This document shows positions 6,087 through 14,547 of a DNA stretch of 57,893 nt, one piece after another. Under the pieces are notes generated by a model. The model was given only the letters and a program-made list of their open reading frames with translations, had not been told where the DNA came from and searched no databases. Source of the stretch: a virus. The position numbers and the translations under genes were made by a program. The first letter of the stretch is position 1. Every line of letters begins with the position of its first letter. The stretch covers positions 1-57,893 of IMG/VR virus record IMGVR_UViG_3300025168_000100; one strand, given 5' to 3'.

Positions 6087-6817
6087 GTGAGGATATCATC
6101 TTAAAGCTAAGGGATGATGAGCATTACTATGGAGATTTTGGAAAGCAGTTTCTTTCTAACTCAGACATAGGTGCATTGCTCAAGAACCCTACATCTTTTA
6201 AGGAAAGGATACCTGACAACGCGGCCTTCGCTAAGGGCAGATACTTTCATCACCTCATCCTTGAGCCTGAGAAGGCAAAGGAGTGGAGCTTTGTAAGTGT
6301 AGCCTCTCGCAATACTAAAGCATACAAGGAGTATTGTGCGGAGAACGACGTGCCTTTTGCGTTGCTTGAGAAAGAACGTGACGAGGTAGAGTCGTTGGTA
6401 CACACCATGCTTTCTAACTTCCAATTCTTTGAGGATATCAGAGATGGAGGATGTGAGTATGAAGTGCCGGCAGTTGCTACCATACAAGGTGAGAGATGGA
6501 AAGGGAAGGCAGACATAGTACATCCGGAAATGATTATTGATTTGAAAACCACTTCTGATATATATAGTTTTAAGTGGAGCGCAAAGAAATACAACTATGA
6601 CAGTCAAGCTTATCTGTATCAACAGATGTTTGGTAAGCCATTGGTGTTCTATGTGGTATGTAAAACCACAGGGTTACTTGGAGTGTTTGAACCTTCACCT
6701 GAATTTTTAGAGGGAGGAGAAAACAAGGTGGCTCAGGCTATTGAAGTGTATCGTAAGTTCTATGGACAATCTCCATCAGAAGATATAGATGCCTATTTTA
6801 TTAACGAAATTTTATAA
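6083..6817 (+). CDS. RecE/exodeoxyribonuclease 8-like PD-(D/E)XK nuclease
   Basis: A 244-aa protein with GKADIVH at about residues 141-147 and DLKTT at 153-157, the D...(D/E)XK core, followed by QAYLYQ at 175-180. These are the motifs of the DUF3799/RecE-type exonuclease domain. FAKGRYFHHLILEP at about residues 49-62 is the usual helix before the core. Role: resect double-stranded DNA ends and hand 3' tails to the annealing protein encoded just upstream. Length is typical for the isolated nuclease domain. Confidence 0.82.
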   Translation: MSEDIILKLRDDEHYYGDFGKQFLSNSDIGALLKNPTSFKERIPDNAAFAKGRYFHHLILEPEKAKEWSFVSVASRNTKAYKEYCAENDVPFALLEKERDEVESLVHTMLSNFQFFEDIRDGGCEYEVPAVATIQGERWKGKADIVHPEMIIDLKTTSDIYSFKWSAKKYNYDSQAYLYQQMFGKPLVFYVVCKTTGLLGVFEPSPEFLEGGENKVAQAIEVYRKFYGQSPSEDIDAYFINEIL

Positions 6818-6819
6818 CG

Positions 6820-6833
6820 TGTCATCAGACACA
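6820..6833 (+). promoter_or_regulatory. Small intercistronic hairpin
   Basis: GTGTC-ATCA-GACAC (5-bp stem, tetraloop) lies between the nuclease stop and ATG 6854. No T-tract follows. It could be a weak attenuator or a processing/stability hairpin. Confidence 0.35.
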
Positions 6834-6853
6834 TAACCTTTAATATTTTTCAT

Positions 6854-7141
6854 ATGGAAAAAAGAGAAAAGATTTTCCCTGACGGGATTATTTGTAAGCC
6901 AAAAAATAATGGCGCACCTGACTTTGTATTGTGCAAGATGTCTTTTAATGTAGAGCAAGCTATTGCTACACTAAAGACACACTCAAAGAAAGGATGGGTA
7001 AACATGGACATGCTTATGTCTAAGGAGGGGAAGCCTTACTTAGAGATAGATACATGGGAGCCTGACCCAACTAAAGCTTCAGCACCTAAAGCTGCACCGG
7101 AAGTTGTGTTAGAAGACGCGGGAGAAGACCTGCCCTTCTAG
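6854..7141 (+). CDS. Small protein with SSB-type acidic C-terminal tip
   Basis: A 95-aa protein. Residues 1-70 look like a small beta-rich domain (GWVNMDMLMSKEGKPYLEID); then an Ala/Pro/Lys linker leads to the terminal EDAGEDLPF. Bacterial SSB ends in DDDIPF, the docking peptide for replication and repair enzymes, and this tail matches its character. Its place directly after the SSAP and exonuclease suggests a minimal SSB or an adaptor recruiting SSB-binding partners. The body is too divergent to confirm an OB fold by eye. Confidence 0.65.
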   Translation: MEKREKIFPDGIICKPKNNGAPDFVLCKMSFNVEQAIATLKTHSKKGWVNMDMLMSKEGKPYLEIDTWEPDPTKASAPKAAPEVVLEDAGEDLPF

Positions 7142-7150
7142 TGTTGAGAA

Positions 7151-7190
7151 GAAGGGGGACGACCACGTTGAAAATATATAGTCCCCCTTC
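7151..7190 (+). terminator. Rightward terminator-like hairpin
   Basis: GAAGGGGGAC (7151-7160) pairs perfectly with GTCCCCCTTC (7181-7190) across a 20-nt A/T-rich loop, immediately after the stop of the SSB-tail gene. The tail is GTTTCTC rather than a pure T-tract. Confidence 0.6.
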
Positions 7191-7207
7191 GTTTCTCACT
7201 TAACTGC

Positions 7208-7238
7208 TTGCACCGTATTAGTAGTAGTAGTATATTTA
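7208..7238 (+). promoter_or_regulatory. Early promoter TTG-N20-TATATTTA
   Basis: TTG 7208-7210 and TATATTTA 7231-7238 are exactly 20 bp apart, and the spacer contains a (TAG)4 run. It would drive the primase-helicase operon with a leader of about 90 nt. Confidence 0.6.
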
Positions 7239-7335
7239 CTCTCTACTTTTTTTCTTCCCTATGTAAGAAATAAATTAACATTATCAGCATCCTACTGATA
7301 ACCAACACTTTACTCAACACAAAATCAACACAAAG

Positions 7336-9750
7336 ATGACACAAGACGTCACAATCTTTCGCAACATTAAGGAAACGCAGACAGCATACCATGTGGATAT
7401 CAATGTAGTTCTTGATAGAATTAAGAACGGAGCTACTAAAGATTTGGTTAAGCTAATCAGAGCTGAGAAGAATAAGAACGAGCGCAACGAATTAAAGAAA
7501 GGGTTGCCCGCTATTTGTTTCAGTGGCATCTTCAATAAAAGAAATGACTCTTCTCTTGTTTCACACAGCGGAATCGTTTGCTTAGACTTCGATGGGTATG
7601 AGAAGAAAAAAGATTTGCTTACTCACAAGGAGCAGTTAACCAATGACCCTCATGTTTACTCAGTGTTTAACTCACCGTCAGGCAATGGCCTTAAGGTTTT
7701 AGTTAAGATACCCGCTGACCCTGACAATCATGTTAACTACTTCAATGCTTTAGAAAAGCATTTCGACTCACCCAACTTTGATAAAGCTTGCAAGAATATT
7801 TCTAGGGTATGCTATGAATCTTTTGACCCCCTCATATTTATTAATGAGAACTCATCTCTGTGGGATAAGATTGATGAGCCTGAATATAAAGAGCTTGTAG
7901 CTAGAAGAGACCCGCCTTCTATTCCTATAACCGATGAGAACAAGATAGTAGACATACTAATCAAGTGGTGGACTAAGAAGTATCCTATGGTAGAGGGGCA
8001 GAGGAATCAGAACACTTACGTCTTAGCTATGGCTCTCAATGACTATGGCATCAATAAAAGCCTAGCCTCTTATGTGCTCAATAACTACGCAAGTCAAGAC
8101 TTTAATGAAGCTGAGATACAAAGAACTATCGACTCAGCTTATGCTCATGAACAAAACTTCGGGACTAAATATTACGAGGACGAAGACCGAGTAAGTCAGA
8201 TACGCTCCAAGATGAAACGCGGTGTGTCAAAAAAAGAGATACGCTATCAACTAGAAGAGACTGCGATTGATAGTGATACCATAGAAGCAGTTCTTAATAG
8301 AGTAGAAGAGGAGAACTCTATGCAAACTTTTTGGGATAAGAACGACAAGGGTGTAATTAAAATAGTACACTTTTTATTTAAGCAATTCTTAGAAGACAAC
8401 GGGTTCTATAAGTATTGTCCGGAAGGAGGGAAGAACTACGTCTTTGTTAGAGTTACTAATAACTTAATTGACCACACCTCTGAGAAAGAGATTAAAGATT
8501 TTATTCTCAATCATCTCATACAGCTTGATGATATTACGGTTTACAATTACTTCGCTGACCACGTAAGATTTTTTAGAGAGGAGTTTCTTTCTCTCTTGTC
8601 TACAATAGATATATACTTTATTGAAGACAGTAAAGACACCTCTTACTTATACTACCTCAACTGTGCTATAAAGATTACTAAAGATTCAGTGGAGACCATA
8701 GACTACTTAGACCTCGATGGCTACGTATGGAAAGACCATGTGATAGACCGGAAGTTTGCTCTATGTGATTACACTAAAACTATATACGGAACATTTATAT
8801 CTCGTATATGTGGAGATAATAAGCCTCGGATATCTACCATGGAGTCAACTATAGGATTCATGATGCATGGGTATAAGAACTTATCTTACTGCCCCGCTGT
8901 AATCCTTAACGATGAAGTGATAAGCGATAACCCTGAGGGAGGTACGGGCAAGGGGTTGTTTATGAATGCCTTAAGCCACATGAAGAAGCTCGTGGTAATA
9001 GATGGTAAAGCTTTTGCTTTCGAGAAGTCTTTCCCATATCAGTTGGTGTCAGCAGATACACAGATACTATGCTTCGATGACGTTAAAAAGAACTTCGACT
9101 TTGAGAGATTGTTCAGTGTAGTAACTGAAGGGTTAACACTTGAGAAGAAAAACAAGGACGCTATTAAGATTCCTTTCAGTAAGTCCCCCAAGATTTCTAT
9201 TACTACTAACTATGCAATCAAAGGGACGGGTAATTCTTTTGCTCGCAGGAAATGGGAGATAGAATTACATCAGCACTACAATAAAAACCACACTCCTTTA
9301 GACGAGTTTGGTAAACACTTCTTTGCCGATTGGAATGATGAAGATTGGTGTAGCTTCGACAACTATATGGTTAAATGTTTACAAGGATATCTTGACACAG
9401 GTTTAATCAAGTCTCAGTTTGTAAACCTTAAGGTTAGGCAGCTATCAGCCGCTACGTGTCATGACTTTATAGAGTGGTGTGGTCTTATAGGAGATAGTAA
9501 CAACCAACACTTAGAAAGCGGTGGTAAACTATCTATGCAAGAGCTGTACTTAGACTTCATTGTAGAGCACCCTGACTACGCTCGTGGTGGGAAGATGACG
9601 ATAAGTCTGAATCGTTTTTACAAATGGTTAGTGGCCTATGCAGCTTACATAACAGGAGTGTCCCCGGAGTTGGGTCGTGACCCATCAGGGAAGTGGATGC
9701 GCTTAAGAACAAAACATGAATTAGAAACTCAAACAACAATTGAAATATGA
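7336..9750 (+). CDS. VirE_N-type primase fused to SF3/D5-like helicase
   Basis: An 804-aa replication protein. The N-terminal part resembles BT4734-type VirE_N/primase-polymerase domains: GIVCLDFDG with DFD at about residues 84-86 and SPSGNGLKVLVK at 113-124. A helical linker follows (about 200-340). The C-terminal half is a D5-like/DUF5906-type ATPase: GGTGKG Walker A near 535-540, CFDD Walker B near 578, SITTNYA sensor near 620 and FARRKWE arginine finger near 635. It should prime and unwind phage DNA. With no DNA polymerase in the window, the host polymerase would extend. Its stop overlaps the SET-protein ATG. Confidence 0.82.
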   Translation: MTQDVTIFRNIKETQTAYHVDINVVLDRIKNGATKDLVKLIRAEKNKNERNELKKGLPAICFSGIFNKRNDSSLVSHSGIVCLDFDGYEKKKDLLTHKEQLTNDPHVYSVFNSPSGNGLKVLVKIPADPDNHVNYFNALEKHFDSPNFDKACKNISRVCYESFDPLIFINENSSLWDKIDEPEYKELVARRDPPSIPITDENKIVDILIKWWTKKYPMVEGQRNQNTYVLAMALNDYGINKSLASYVLNNYASQDFNEAEIQRTIDSAYAHEQNFGTKYYEDEDRVSQIRSKMKRGVSKKEIRYQLEETAIDSDTIEAVLNRVEEENSMQTFWDKNDKGVIKIVHFLFKQFLEDNGFYKYCPEGGKNYVFVRVTNNLIDHTSEKEIKDFILNHLIQLDDITVYNYFADHVRFFREEFLSLLSTIDIYFIEDSKDTSYLYYLNCAIKITKDSVETIDYLDLDGYVWKDHVIDRKFALCDYTKTIYGTFISRICGDNKPRISTMESTIGFMMHGYKNLSYCPAVILNDEVISDNPEGGTGKGLFMNALSHMKKLVVIDGKAFAFEKSFPYQLVSADTQILCFDDVKKNFDFERLFSVVTEGLTLEKKNKDAIKIPFSKSPKISITTNYAIKGTGNSFARRKWEIELHQHYNKNHTPLDEFGKHFFADWNDEDWCSFDNYMVKCLQGYLDTGLIKSQFVNLKVRQLSAATCHDFIEWCGLIGDSNNQHLESGGKLSMQELYLDFIVEHPDYARGGKMTISLNRFYKWLVAYAAYITGVSPELGRDPSGKWMRLRTKHELETQTTIEI

Positions 9751-10214
9751 AAAAGAAAAGTCTAAAAGTCTCAAACAAAGGCGTCGTAAGAGGCAAGCTA
9801 AAGCCACGCGCCGAGCGTCGTAAAGCAGAACGTGAGAACGGGTACAAAGCCATGCTTAAAAAGCTTAACCTGACGCAGGAAGAGATGGATAACTTAACCA
9901 ACACAGGGGAGGTGGTTGAATACGAAACCAATAAGTATTACACAGGACCTTCAGAGGTACATGGTGAAGGTGTGTTTTCCGTAAGAGATATTTTACAGCA
10001 TGAGATAATAGGCTTGGGAACGATTGATAATATCCACAAGACTTTGCTTGGTAGATATACAAACCACTCGTCTCAACCTAATGCTAACTTCTATATGCTT
10101 CGTAATAGCGACCTCGTATTGATTGCCCTTGAGAATATACAGGCGGATGAGGAAATCTTTTGTGATTACTCTCACCACAATAGACCAACAAGCGAGACTG
10201 ATGAAGCACTTTAA
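9747..10214 (+). CDS. SET-domain protein (putative lysine methyltransferase)
   Basis: A 155-aa protein with a very basic N-terminal tail (residues 1-40, Lys/Arg-rich) followed by a short SET domain. HGEGVF (72-77) is the SAM-contacting N-terminal motif, NHSSQPNA (106-113) the NHS core and DEEIFCDY (134-141) the pseudoknot/catalytic Tyr motif. SET proteins transfer methyl groups from SAM to lysine. They are common in eukaryotes but occur in phages and bacteria. The substrate is unknown; a replication or DNA-packing protein is possible given the context. Overlaps the next gene by 14 bp. Confidence 0.8.
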   Translation: MKKKSLKVSNKGVVRGKLKPRAERRKAERENGYKAMLKKLNLTQEEMDNLTNTGEVVEYETNKYYTGPSEVHGEGVFSVRDILQHEIIGLGTIDNIHKTLLGRYTNHSSQPNANFYMLRNSDLVLIALENIQADEEIFCDYSHHNRPTSETDEAL

Positions 10215-10776
10215 GGATAGAGAGTTAGAGTTTACCGACACAGCTATCCTTGACCCTGAGTTAGGAGATAGTGTAGTGATGCACGGTTGGGAAGATTCTA
10301 TTATGAAACGAAAGGCAGAGTTTATATGTCAGGGTGGTGGGCATATACTTGAGTTTGGTTTTGGTATGGGTATATCAGCAGACTATATACAGTCTCATGA
10401 CATTGCATCGCATACCATATGTGAGATACACCCTCAGGTTTTACAACGTCTGTTTAAGTGGGCAGAAGATAAGCCCAATGTTATAATCATGGCGGGAGAT
10501 TGGCAGGATAATATTCCTAGTATGGATAAGTATGACGGCATCCTCTTTGATACCTATCAAGACTCAGGCAATCATCAGCGTAAGTTTAAGGAGTTGCTCC
10601 CTACTATATGTAATCCTAACTGTAAAGTAACGTGGTGGAACAACGCCCCTGAAACCATAACCAATAACACTATGGGCTTGGAGGGTGTAGACTACGAGCA
10701 AATGATAGTGAACGTGCCTAGCAACCCTTACTATTGGGGCAACAAATACTCCCTGCCTAAATATATTTTCTCATGA
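10201..10776 (+). CDS. GAMT/RMT2-like SAM methyltransferase
   Basis: A 191-aa class I methyltransferase. VVMHGWEDSIMKRKAE (about 25-40) and ILEFGFGMGISADYIQ (about 49-64, SAM motif I) resemble the guanidinoacetate/arginine N-methyltransferase (GAMT/RMT2) family, and CEIH near 74-77 and DGILFDTY near 106-113 are the matching acidic and active-site motifs. Expected substrate is a guanidino or arginine side chain (inference). ATG 10201 is preferred, because the longer frame would lie wholly inside the SET gene. Tight overlaps with SET and helicase genes imply co-expression. Confidence 0.75.
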   Translation: MKHFKDRELEFTDTAILDPELGDSVVMHGWEDSIMKRKAEFICQGGGHILEFGFGMGISADYIQSHDIASHTICEIHPQVLQRLFKWAEDKPNVIIMAGDWQDNIPSMDKYDGILFDTYQDSGNHQRKFKELLPTICNPNCKVTWWNNAPETITNNTMGLEGVDYEQMIVNVPSNPYYWGNKYSLPKYIFS

Positions 10777-12002
10777 TAAGCTTTCGTGACTACCAAGAAG
10801 ATATAATACATCAGGGTACAGAGATATTAATATCCAAAGGACTACTGTATTTAGCTATGGAAGTAAGAACGGGTAAGACTCTTACAAGCCTAGGTATTTG
10901 TGATAAGCTAAGGTGCGATAATGTACTGTTCATTACAAAGAAGAAGGCTATATCTTCTATCACTGATGACAGTGATAAGCTATGTCCATCATACAGTTTG
11001 TTTGTAATAAACTACGAATCGCTACACAAAATACCCGAGATTAAGTGGGATGTTATAGTGTGTGACGAGGCGCATAGCATGGGCGCTTTCCCTAAGCCAA
11101 GCAAGAGAGCTAAGGCTGTGCGTTTGTTAGTGAAGAAGACGAAGGCTAAAGTTATTCTCTTGTCCGGCACGCCGACACCTGAGTCTTACTGTCAGATGTA
11201 TCATCAAGTCTATGGTATACCAACCAATCCTTTCCGTGAGTTCAAAAACTTCTATCGCTTCTGCGACAAGTATGCTCTTGTAAAGCAAAGAAAGATAAAC
11301 GGTCTAATGATTAATGATTACTCTCACGGGCTTGAAACTATCCTTGAGATAATGAAACCTTATACTATAAACTATACGCAGAAAGAAGCGGGGTTTAAGG
11401 TAGACACTCGGGAACATGTGCTTCAAGTGCAGATGTCTCCTATGGTATATGGTCTTACGAAAAAGCTGAGTAAAGATTTGGTAGTAGAAGGTGAGGAGGA
11501 AACCATCCTTGCTGATACTCCCGTTAAGTTAATGATGAAGCTGCATCAGTTATATTCAGGGACTATAAAGTTTGAGTCGGGCAAGTCGTTAGTAATAGAC
11601 TACAGCAAAGCAGAGTTTATCAAAGAACATTTCAAAGGTAAAAAGATTGCAGTATTCTATAAATTTAAAGAAGAACTTAACGCTTTAAAAGAAGTGTTCG
11701 GCACTGAGTTAAGCACTGAGTTAAGTACGTTTGCTTCTACAGATAAGAACATAGCACTACAGATTGTAAGTGGGCGTGAAGGTATATCTCTGCGACAAGC
11801 TGACGCTTTAGTATATTACAACATAGACTTTTCAGCTACAAGTTATTGGCAATCAAGGGATAGGATGACAACCAAAGATAGATTAGAGAGCGATGTATAT
11901 TGGGTGTTTGCTAACGGAGGTATTGAAAGAGATATATATAAGGCGGTAACTAAGAAGAAAGATTACACACTACGTCACTTTAAGAAGGACCATGAACTTT
12001 AA
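10773..12002 (+). CDS. SNF2-like superfamily 2 DNA helicase/translocase
   Basis: A 409-aa SF2 ATPase: FRDYQ Q-motif-like at 4-8, RTGKT Walker A at 32-36, DEAH at 98-101, SGTP motif III at 131-134, GREGISL motif V-like and WQSRDRM motif VI near 365-372. The compact size and domain order are typical of phage SNF2-like helicases. Probable role in replication restart or branch migration. Translation is coupled to the methyltransferase (ATGA) and overlaps the next nuclease-like gene. Confidence 0.82.
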   Translation: MISFRDYQEDIIHQGTEILISKGLLYLAMEVRTGKTLTSLGICDKLRCDNVLFITKKKAISSITDDSDKLCPSYSLFVINYESLHKIPEIKWDVIVCDEAHSMGAFPKPSKRAKAVRLLVKKTKAKVILLSGTPTPESYCQMYHQVYGIPTNPFREFKNFYRFCDKYALVKQRKINGLMINDYSHGLETILEIMKPYTINYTQKEAGFKVDTREHVLQVQMSPMVYGLTKKLSKDLVVEGEEETILADTPVKLMMKLHQLYSGTIKFESGKSLVIDYSKAEFIKEHFKGKKIAVFYKFKEELNALKEVFGTELSTELSTFASTDKNIALQIVSGREGISLRQADALVYYNIDFSATSYWQSRDRMTTKDRLESDVYWVFANGGIERDIYKAVTKKKDYTLRHFKKDHEL

Positions 12003-12369
12003 TAACGATTTTAGATACGACTTAGAAGTAGGTCAAGAAGGAGAGAGACTCGTAGACGCGTTGTTTAAATCTAAACGCATAGAAGTAAAGAGAGATAGTT
12101 GGGTAGGTAGAACGGGTAACATCGCAATTGAATACGAGAGTAGAGGTAAACCATCAGGCATAGCTACCACCGAGGCAGAGTATTGGATAATTATATTTTC
12201 TCGAGAGTACGAAGACAAAGTAATGCTTGTGTTGGAAACTAAAAGGCTAAAGGAAGTGGCAAGAAAATATCTCAAGGATGGGAGTGTTAAATATATGGGA
12301 GACTCAAACACCTCTAAAGCTGTATTAATTCCTCTTTCAGAAATTAGTAACTTTACTGTACATGACTGA
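11992..12369 (+). CDS. Putative small PD-(D/E)XK-like nuclease (125 aa)
   Basis: Starts with a helix containing GQEGERLVDALF, then EVKRDSW and a beta-rich NIAIEYESRG, then a WIIIF strand. The order E...EVK...YE fits an endonuclease-like fold of the resolvase type, but the active site is not certain by eye. Conserved position between the helicase and VRR-NUC genes suggests recombination-intermediate processing. Confidence 0.55.
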   Translation: MNFNNDFRYDLEVGQEGERLVDALFKSKRIEVKRDSWVGRTGNIAIEYESRGKPSGIATTEAEYWIIIFSREYEDKVMLVLETKRLKEVARKYLKDGSVKYMGDSNTSKAVLIPLSEISNFTVHD

Positions 12370-12601
12370 GCAGAAAATACAATTAAAACGAATTAAGCAA
12401 TTAGAAGCTGAAGGATACTATGTGATTAAGTTAATTCAGACAAATAAAAACGGGATACCTGACCTGATTGCTATACCACCTGACTCTAATGTTATCTTCA
12501 GCGAGGTCAAAAAACCTAAAGGAAAACTGTCGCGTTTACAGGAGTATAGATTAAAAGAGCTAGAATCATATGGACGAACTGAGGTTTACAGGGGCGCTTG
12601 A
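12362..12601 (+). CDS. VRR-NUC domain nuclease (79 aa)
   Basis: A minimal VRR-NUC protein: GIPDLIAIPP (motif with the catalytic Asp, about residues 33-42) and FSEVKKPKGKLSRLQ (E-x-K, about 48-62), then a C-terminal helix. VRR-NUC nucleases cut branched DNA. Length is typical of stand-alone phage members. Overlaps both neighbours. Confidence 0.82.
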   Translation: MTEQKIQLKRIKQLEAEGYYVIKLIQTNKNGIPDLIAIPPDSNVIFSEVKKPKGKLSRLQEYRLKELESYGRTEVYRGA

Positions 12602-12908
12602 TGGCGTAGAGTATGAGATTGATGAATGGTTTGTAGAAAGTTTAGAACCGTTTAGTGTAAAAGATAGAAATTATATTTTACAATCTGTTATACCTACATT
12701 AAGTTACTTACCCATAGATAACAACTTCACACAAATAGTGGGCGGGGTTATAAGAAAAGACGAGCCTTTGTTTTTCTTTATAGAATACTTAAGTCAAGAC
12801 CATGATGCCGTCTTACTATTAGATGTTATGGAGATTACGTCGGACGAATATTTAGATTTAATTTTAGAAAATAATACACTTGAATATTATGCAAACAGAA
12901 AAGATTGA
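12570..12908 (+). CDS. Unknown acidic protein (112 aa)
   Basis: An acidic, hydrophobic protein (net negative, many Asp/Glu in the last 40 residues) with no recognised motif. It overlaps the VRR-NUC gene by 32 bases and the following DnaA-IV-like gene by 20 bases. It could be a DNA mimic or a chaperone-like partner, but nothing proves this. Confidence 0.6.
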   Translation: MDELRFTGALDGVEYEIDEWFVESLEPFSVKDRNYILQSVIPTLSYLPIDNNFTQIVGGVIRKDEPLFFFIEYLSQDHDAVLLLDVMEITSDEYLDLILENNTLEYYANRKD

Positions 12909-13428
12909 CTCAGAGTCATATAGATTACAACGAATTACAGAGCGAGTCTTTGGGGTGAAGATTCACTCACGTAGACGTAGCCGACCTGAGGTAGACGCTC
13001 GCTTTGTTTTTAGTTTAATTATGAAAGAAAGAGGGTATGGAGTAACTAGACTTGGAAGACTTCTTAACAAGAACCACGCAACTATTATTCATTATTGGAA
13101 GAATGCAGAGTGGTATATGAAGACTGACGCCGCTCTTAAACGTAAGTATGACGAGGTATCGCAAGAGTTTTATGAGTCTGTTGAGTCTTTAAATGTTGTT
13201 AACAGAGCTATGTTTGAAAGAAAAATAGACGTTTTGGAGAAAAAAAATAAACAATGTATATTGGACTCTAAAGATTTAAAGCTTGAAGTACAGCAACTTA
13301 GGAAAGAGGTAGAGCCTTATAGATTATATAAAGAAATCCTTGACCTAGTAATGGAAAGAGCGAGACCGAAAGAGATGGAGTATACTAAAAAGAAATTAAA
13401 TACCTTTTTCAATGGCTTATACAGTTGA
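12889..13428 (+). CDS. DnaA domain IV-like protein 2 with coiled coil
   Basis: A 179-aa protein. Residues 15-75 resemble DnaA domain IV: VFGVKIHSRRRSRPEVDARF then KNHATIIHYWKNAE (61-74), the signature helix with the conserved H-A-T. Residues 100-145 form a long coiled coil (VLEKKNKQC...VQQLRKEVEPY). So it is a probable dimeric origin- or replication-binding factor without ATPase. ATG 12889 is chosen over an upstream TTG. It is the second such DNA-binding module in the genome. Confidence 0.72.
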   Translation: MQTEKIDSESYRLQRITERVFGVKIHSRRRSRPEVDARFVFSLIMKERGYGVTRLGRLLNKNHATIIHYWKNAEWYMKTDAALKRKYDEVSQEFYESVESLNVVNRAMFERKIDVLEKKNKQCILDSKDLKLEVQQLRKEVEPYRLYKEILDLVMERARPKEMEYTKKKLNTFFNGLYS

Positions 13429-13648
13429 AGACATAGACAAGATAGTAGAGTTTACTACTTGGAATGATAAAAAAAAGATTGACGAACTTTTACATATGGA
13501 TGCAAAGATGTATTGTAATCTAGGAATAGATTCTTTACAATCCGAGCGAACAGATGTTAAAAAAAATTCTGTGAAAATATATAGAGCTATTAAAAGAATT
13601 AGCCCTACTCTCGGTCAGAGCTTATTATATCATGTAGATAAAAAATAA
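13412..13648 (+). CDS. Unknown small protein (78 aa)
   Basis: A 78-aa mostly helical protein without a recognised family. Its ATG overlaps the DnaA-IV-like gene by 17 bases and it is followed after 1 base by the next gene, so it belongs to the same operon. Confidence 0.6.
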   Translation: MAYTVEDIDKIVEFTTWNDKKKIDELLHMDAKMYCNLGIDSLQSERTDVKKNSVKIYRAIKRISPTLGQSLLYHVDKK

Positions 13649-13649
13649 A

Positions 13650-13841
13650 ATGGAACGCCCCTCAGCTATAGAACAAGATAGAATAGACCACATCAACCAC
13701 TTGATGCAAAAACTTCATGACGCTAATGCTTCTATATATGAGGGTCTGATGGATAGAGACTTTACTAACCTACCTTTTATCATAGGTATGCAGATAGAGC
13801 TGCTACAAGAGATAAGTAATTCACTTCAAGATGAGCACTAA
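13650..13841 (+). CDS. Unknown small helical protein (63 aa)
   Basis: A 63-aa helical protein with IEQDRIDHINHLMQKLHDAN near the N-terminus, a possible coiled coil. Overlaps the phosphoesterase gene. Function unknown. Confidence 0.6.
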   Translation: MERPSAIEQDRIDHINHLMQKLHDANASIYEGLMDRDFTNLPFIIGMQIELLQEISNSLQDEH

Positions 13842-14547
13842 AGATTTTAGACCACGCCTGTCAGGAGCTAAGAAAGTAGCCTTTGATAACTTAACTAAGA
13901 AGGAGAGAAGGATATTAGTAGTAGGGGATATACATGCACCATTTACTTTAGACGGATACCTTGAGTTCTGTAAAGAAGTCTATGACAAATACCTATGCAA
14001 TCAAGTTATCTTCATCGGAGATATTTTAGATAATCATTACAGCTCATACCATGAGACCGACCCGAATGGTTTGTCAGGTGGAGACGAGCTTGATATTGCT
14101 ATAGCTCAGGTAGCTCAGTGGTCGGAGGCTTTCCCTGTTGCTGATGTAATCATAGGTAATCATGACCGTTTAATAATGAGGAAGGCATTCTCTTCAGCTG
14201 TACCTAAAGAGTGGATTAAATCTTACAACGAAGTGCTCGGTACAAATTGGAATTGGACGGAAAGAATTGTGTATGACAACGTACAATTTGTCCATGGCGA
14301 AGGCGGGACTGCCCGTACCAAAGCGCGTAACGATATGATGAGTACAGTTTCCGGTCACATCCATACGCAGGCTTACTGTGAATGGCTCGTGGGCAGGAAC
14401 TTTAAAGTATTCGGGATGCAGGTGGGGTGTGGAATCGACGCGAGCAGCTATGCCGCAGCTTATGCTAGAAACTTTCGTCGCCAAGCTATTGGATGCAGCG
14501 TTGTGCTTGGTGGTCACACAGCTATTAATTGCTTAATGGAACTATAA
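13831..14547 (+). CDS. Calcineurin-like metallophosphoesterase
   Basis: A 238-aa metallophosphoesterase with the full metal-binding set: GDIHAP (32-37), GDILDNH (63-69), GNHD (109-112), HGE (155-157) and GHIH (175-178). The family hydrolyses phosphate mono- or diesters with two metal ions, and phage members act on nucleic acid ends or nucleotides. Position among nucleases fits a DNA end-processing role; the substrate is unknown. Confidence 0.85.
   Translation: MSTKDFRPRLSGAKKVAFDNLTKKERRILVVGDIHAPFTLDGYLEFCKEVYDKYLCNQVIFIGDILDNHYSSYHETDPNGLSGGDELDIAIAQVAQWSEAFPVADVIIGNHDRLIMRKAFSSAVPKEWIKSYNEVLGTNWNWTERIVYDNVQFVHGEGGTARTKARNDMMSTVSGHIHTQAYCEWLVGRNFKVFGMQVGCGIDASSYAAAYARNFRRQAIGCSVVLGGHTAINCLMEL

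Larger units (their letters stand above)
7142..7335 (+). promoter_or_regulatory. Terminator, TAG repeat, promoter, palindrome and CAACAC repeats
   Basis: This 194-bp gap holds, in order: a terminator-like inverted repeat (7151-7160/7181-7190); TTG at 7208-7210, then 20 bp containing four TAG units (7219-7230), then TATATTTA at 7231-7238, a good early promoter; a 7-bp palindrome TTATCAG/CTGATAA at 7281-7301; and three CAACAC repeats at 7303, 7315 and 7326 (11-12 bp spacing) just before the primase ATG. The palindrome is a candidate operator and the repeats are iteron-like. Confidence 0.55.
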
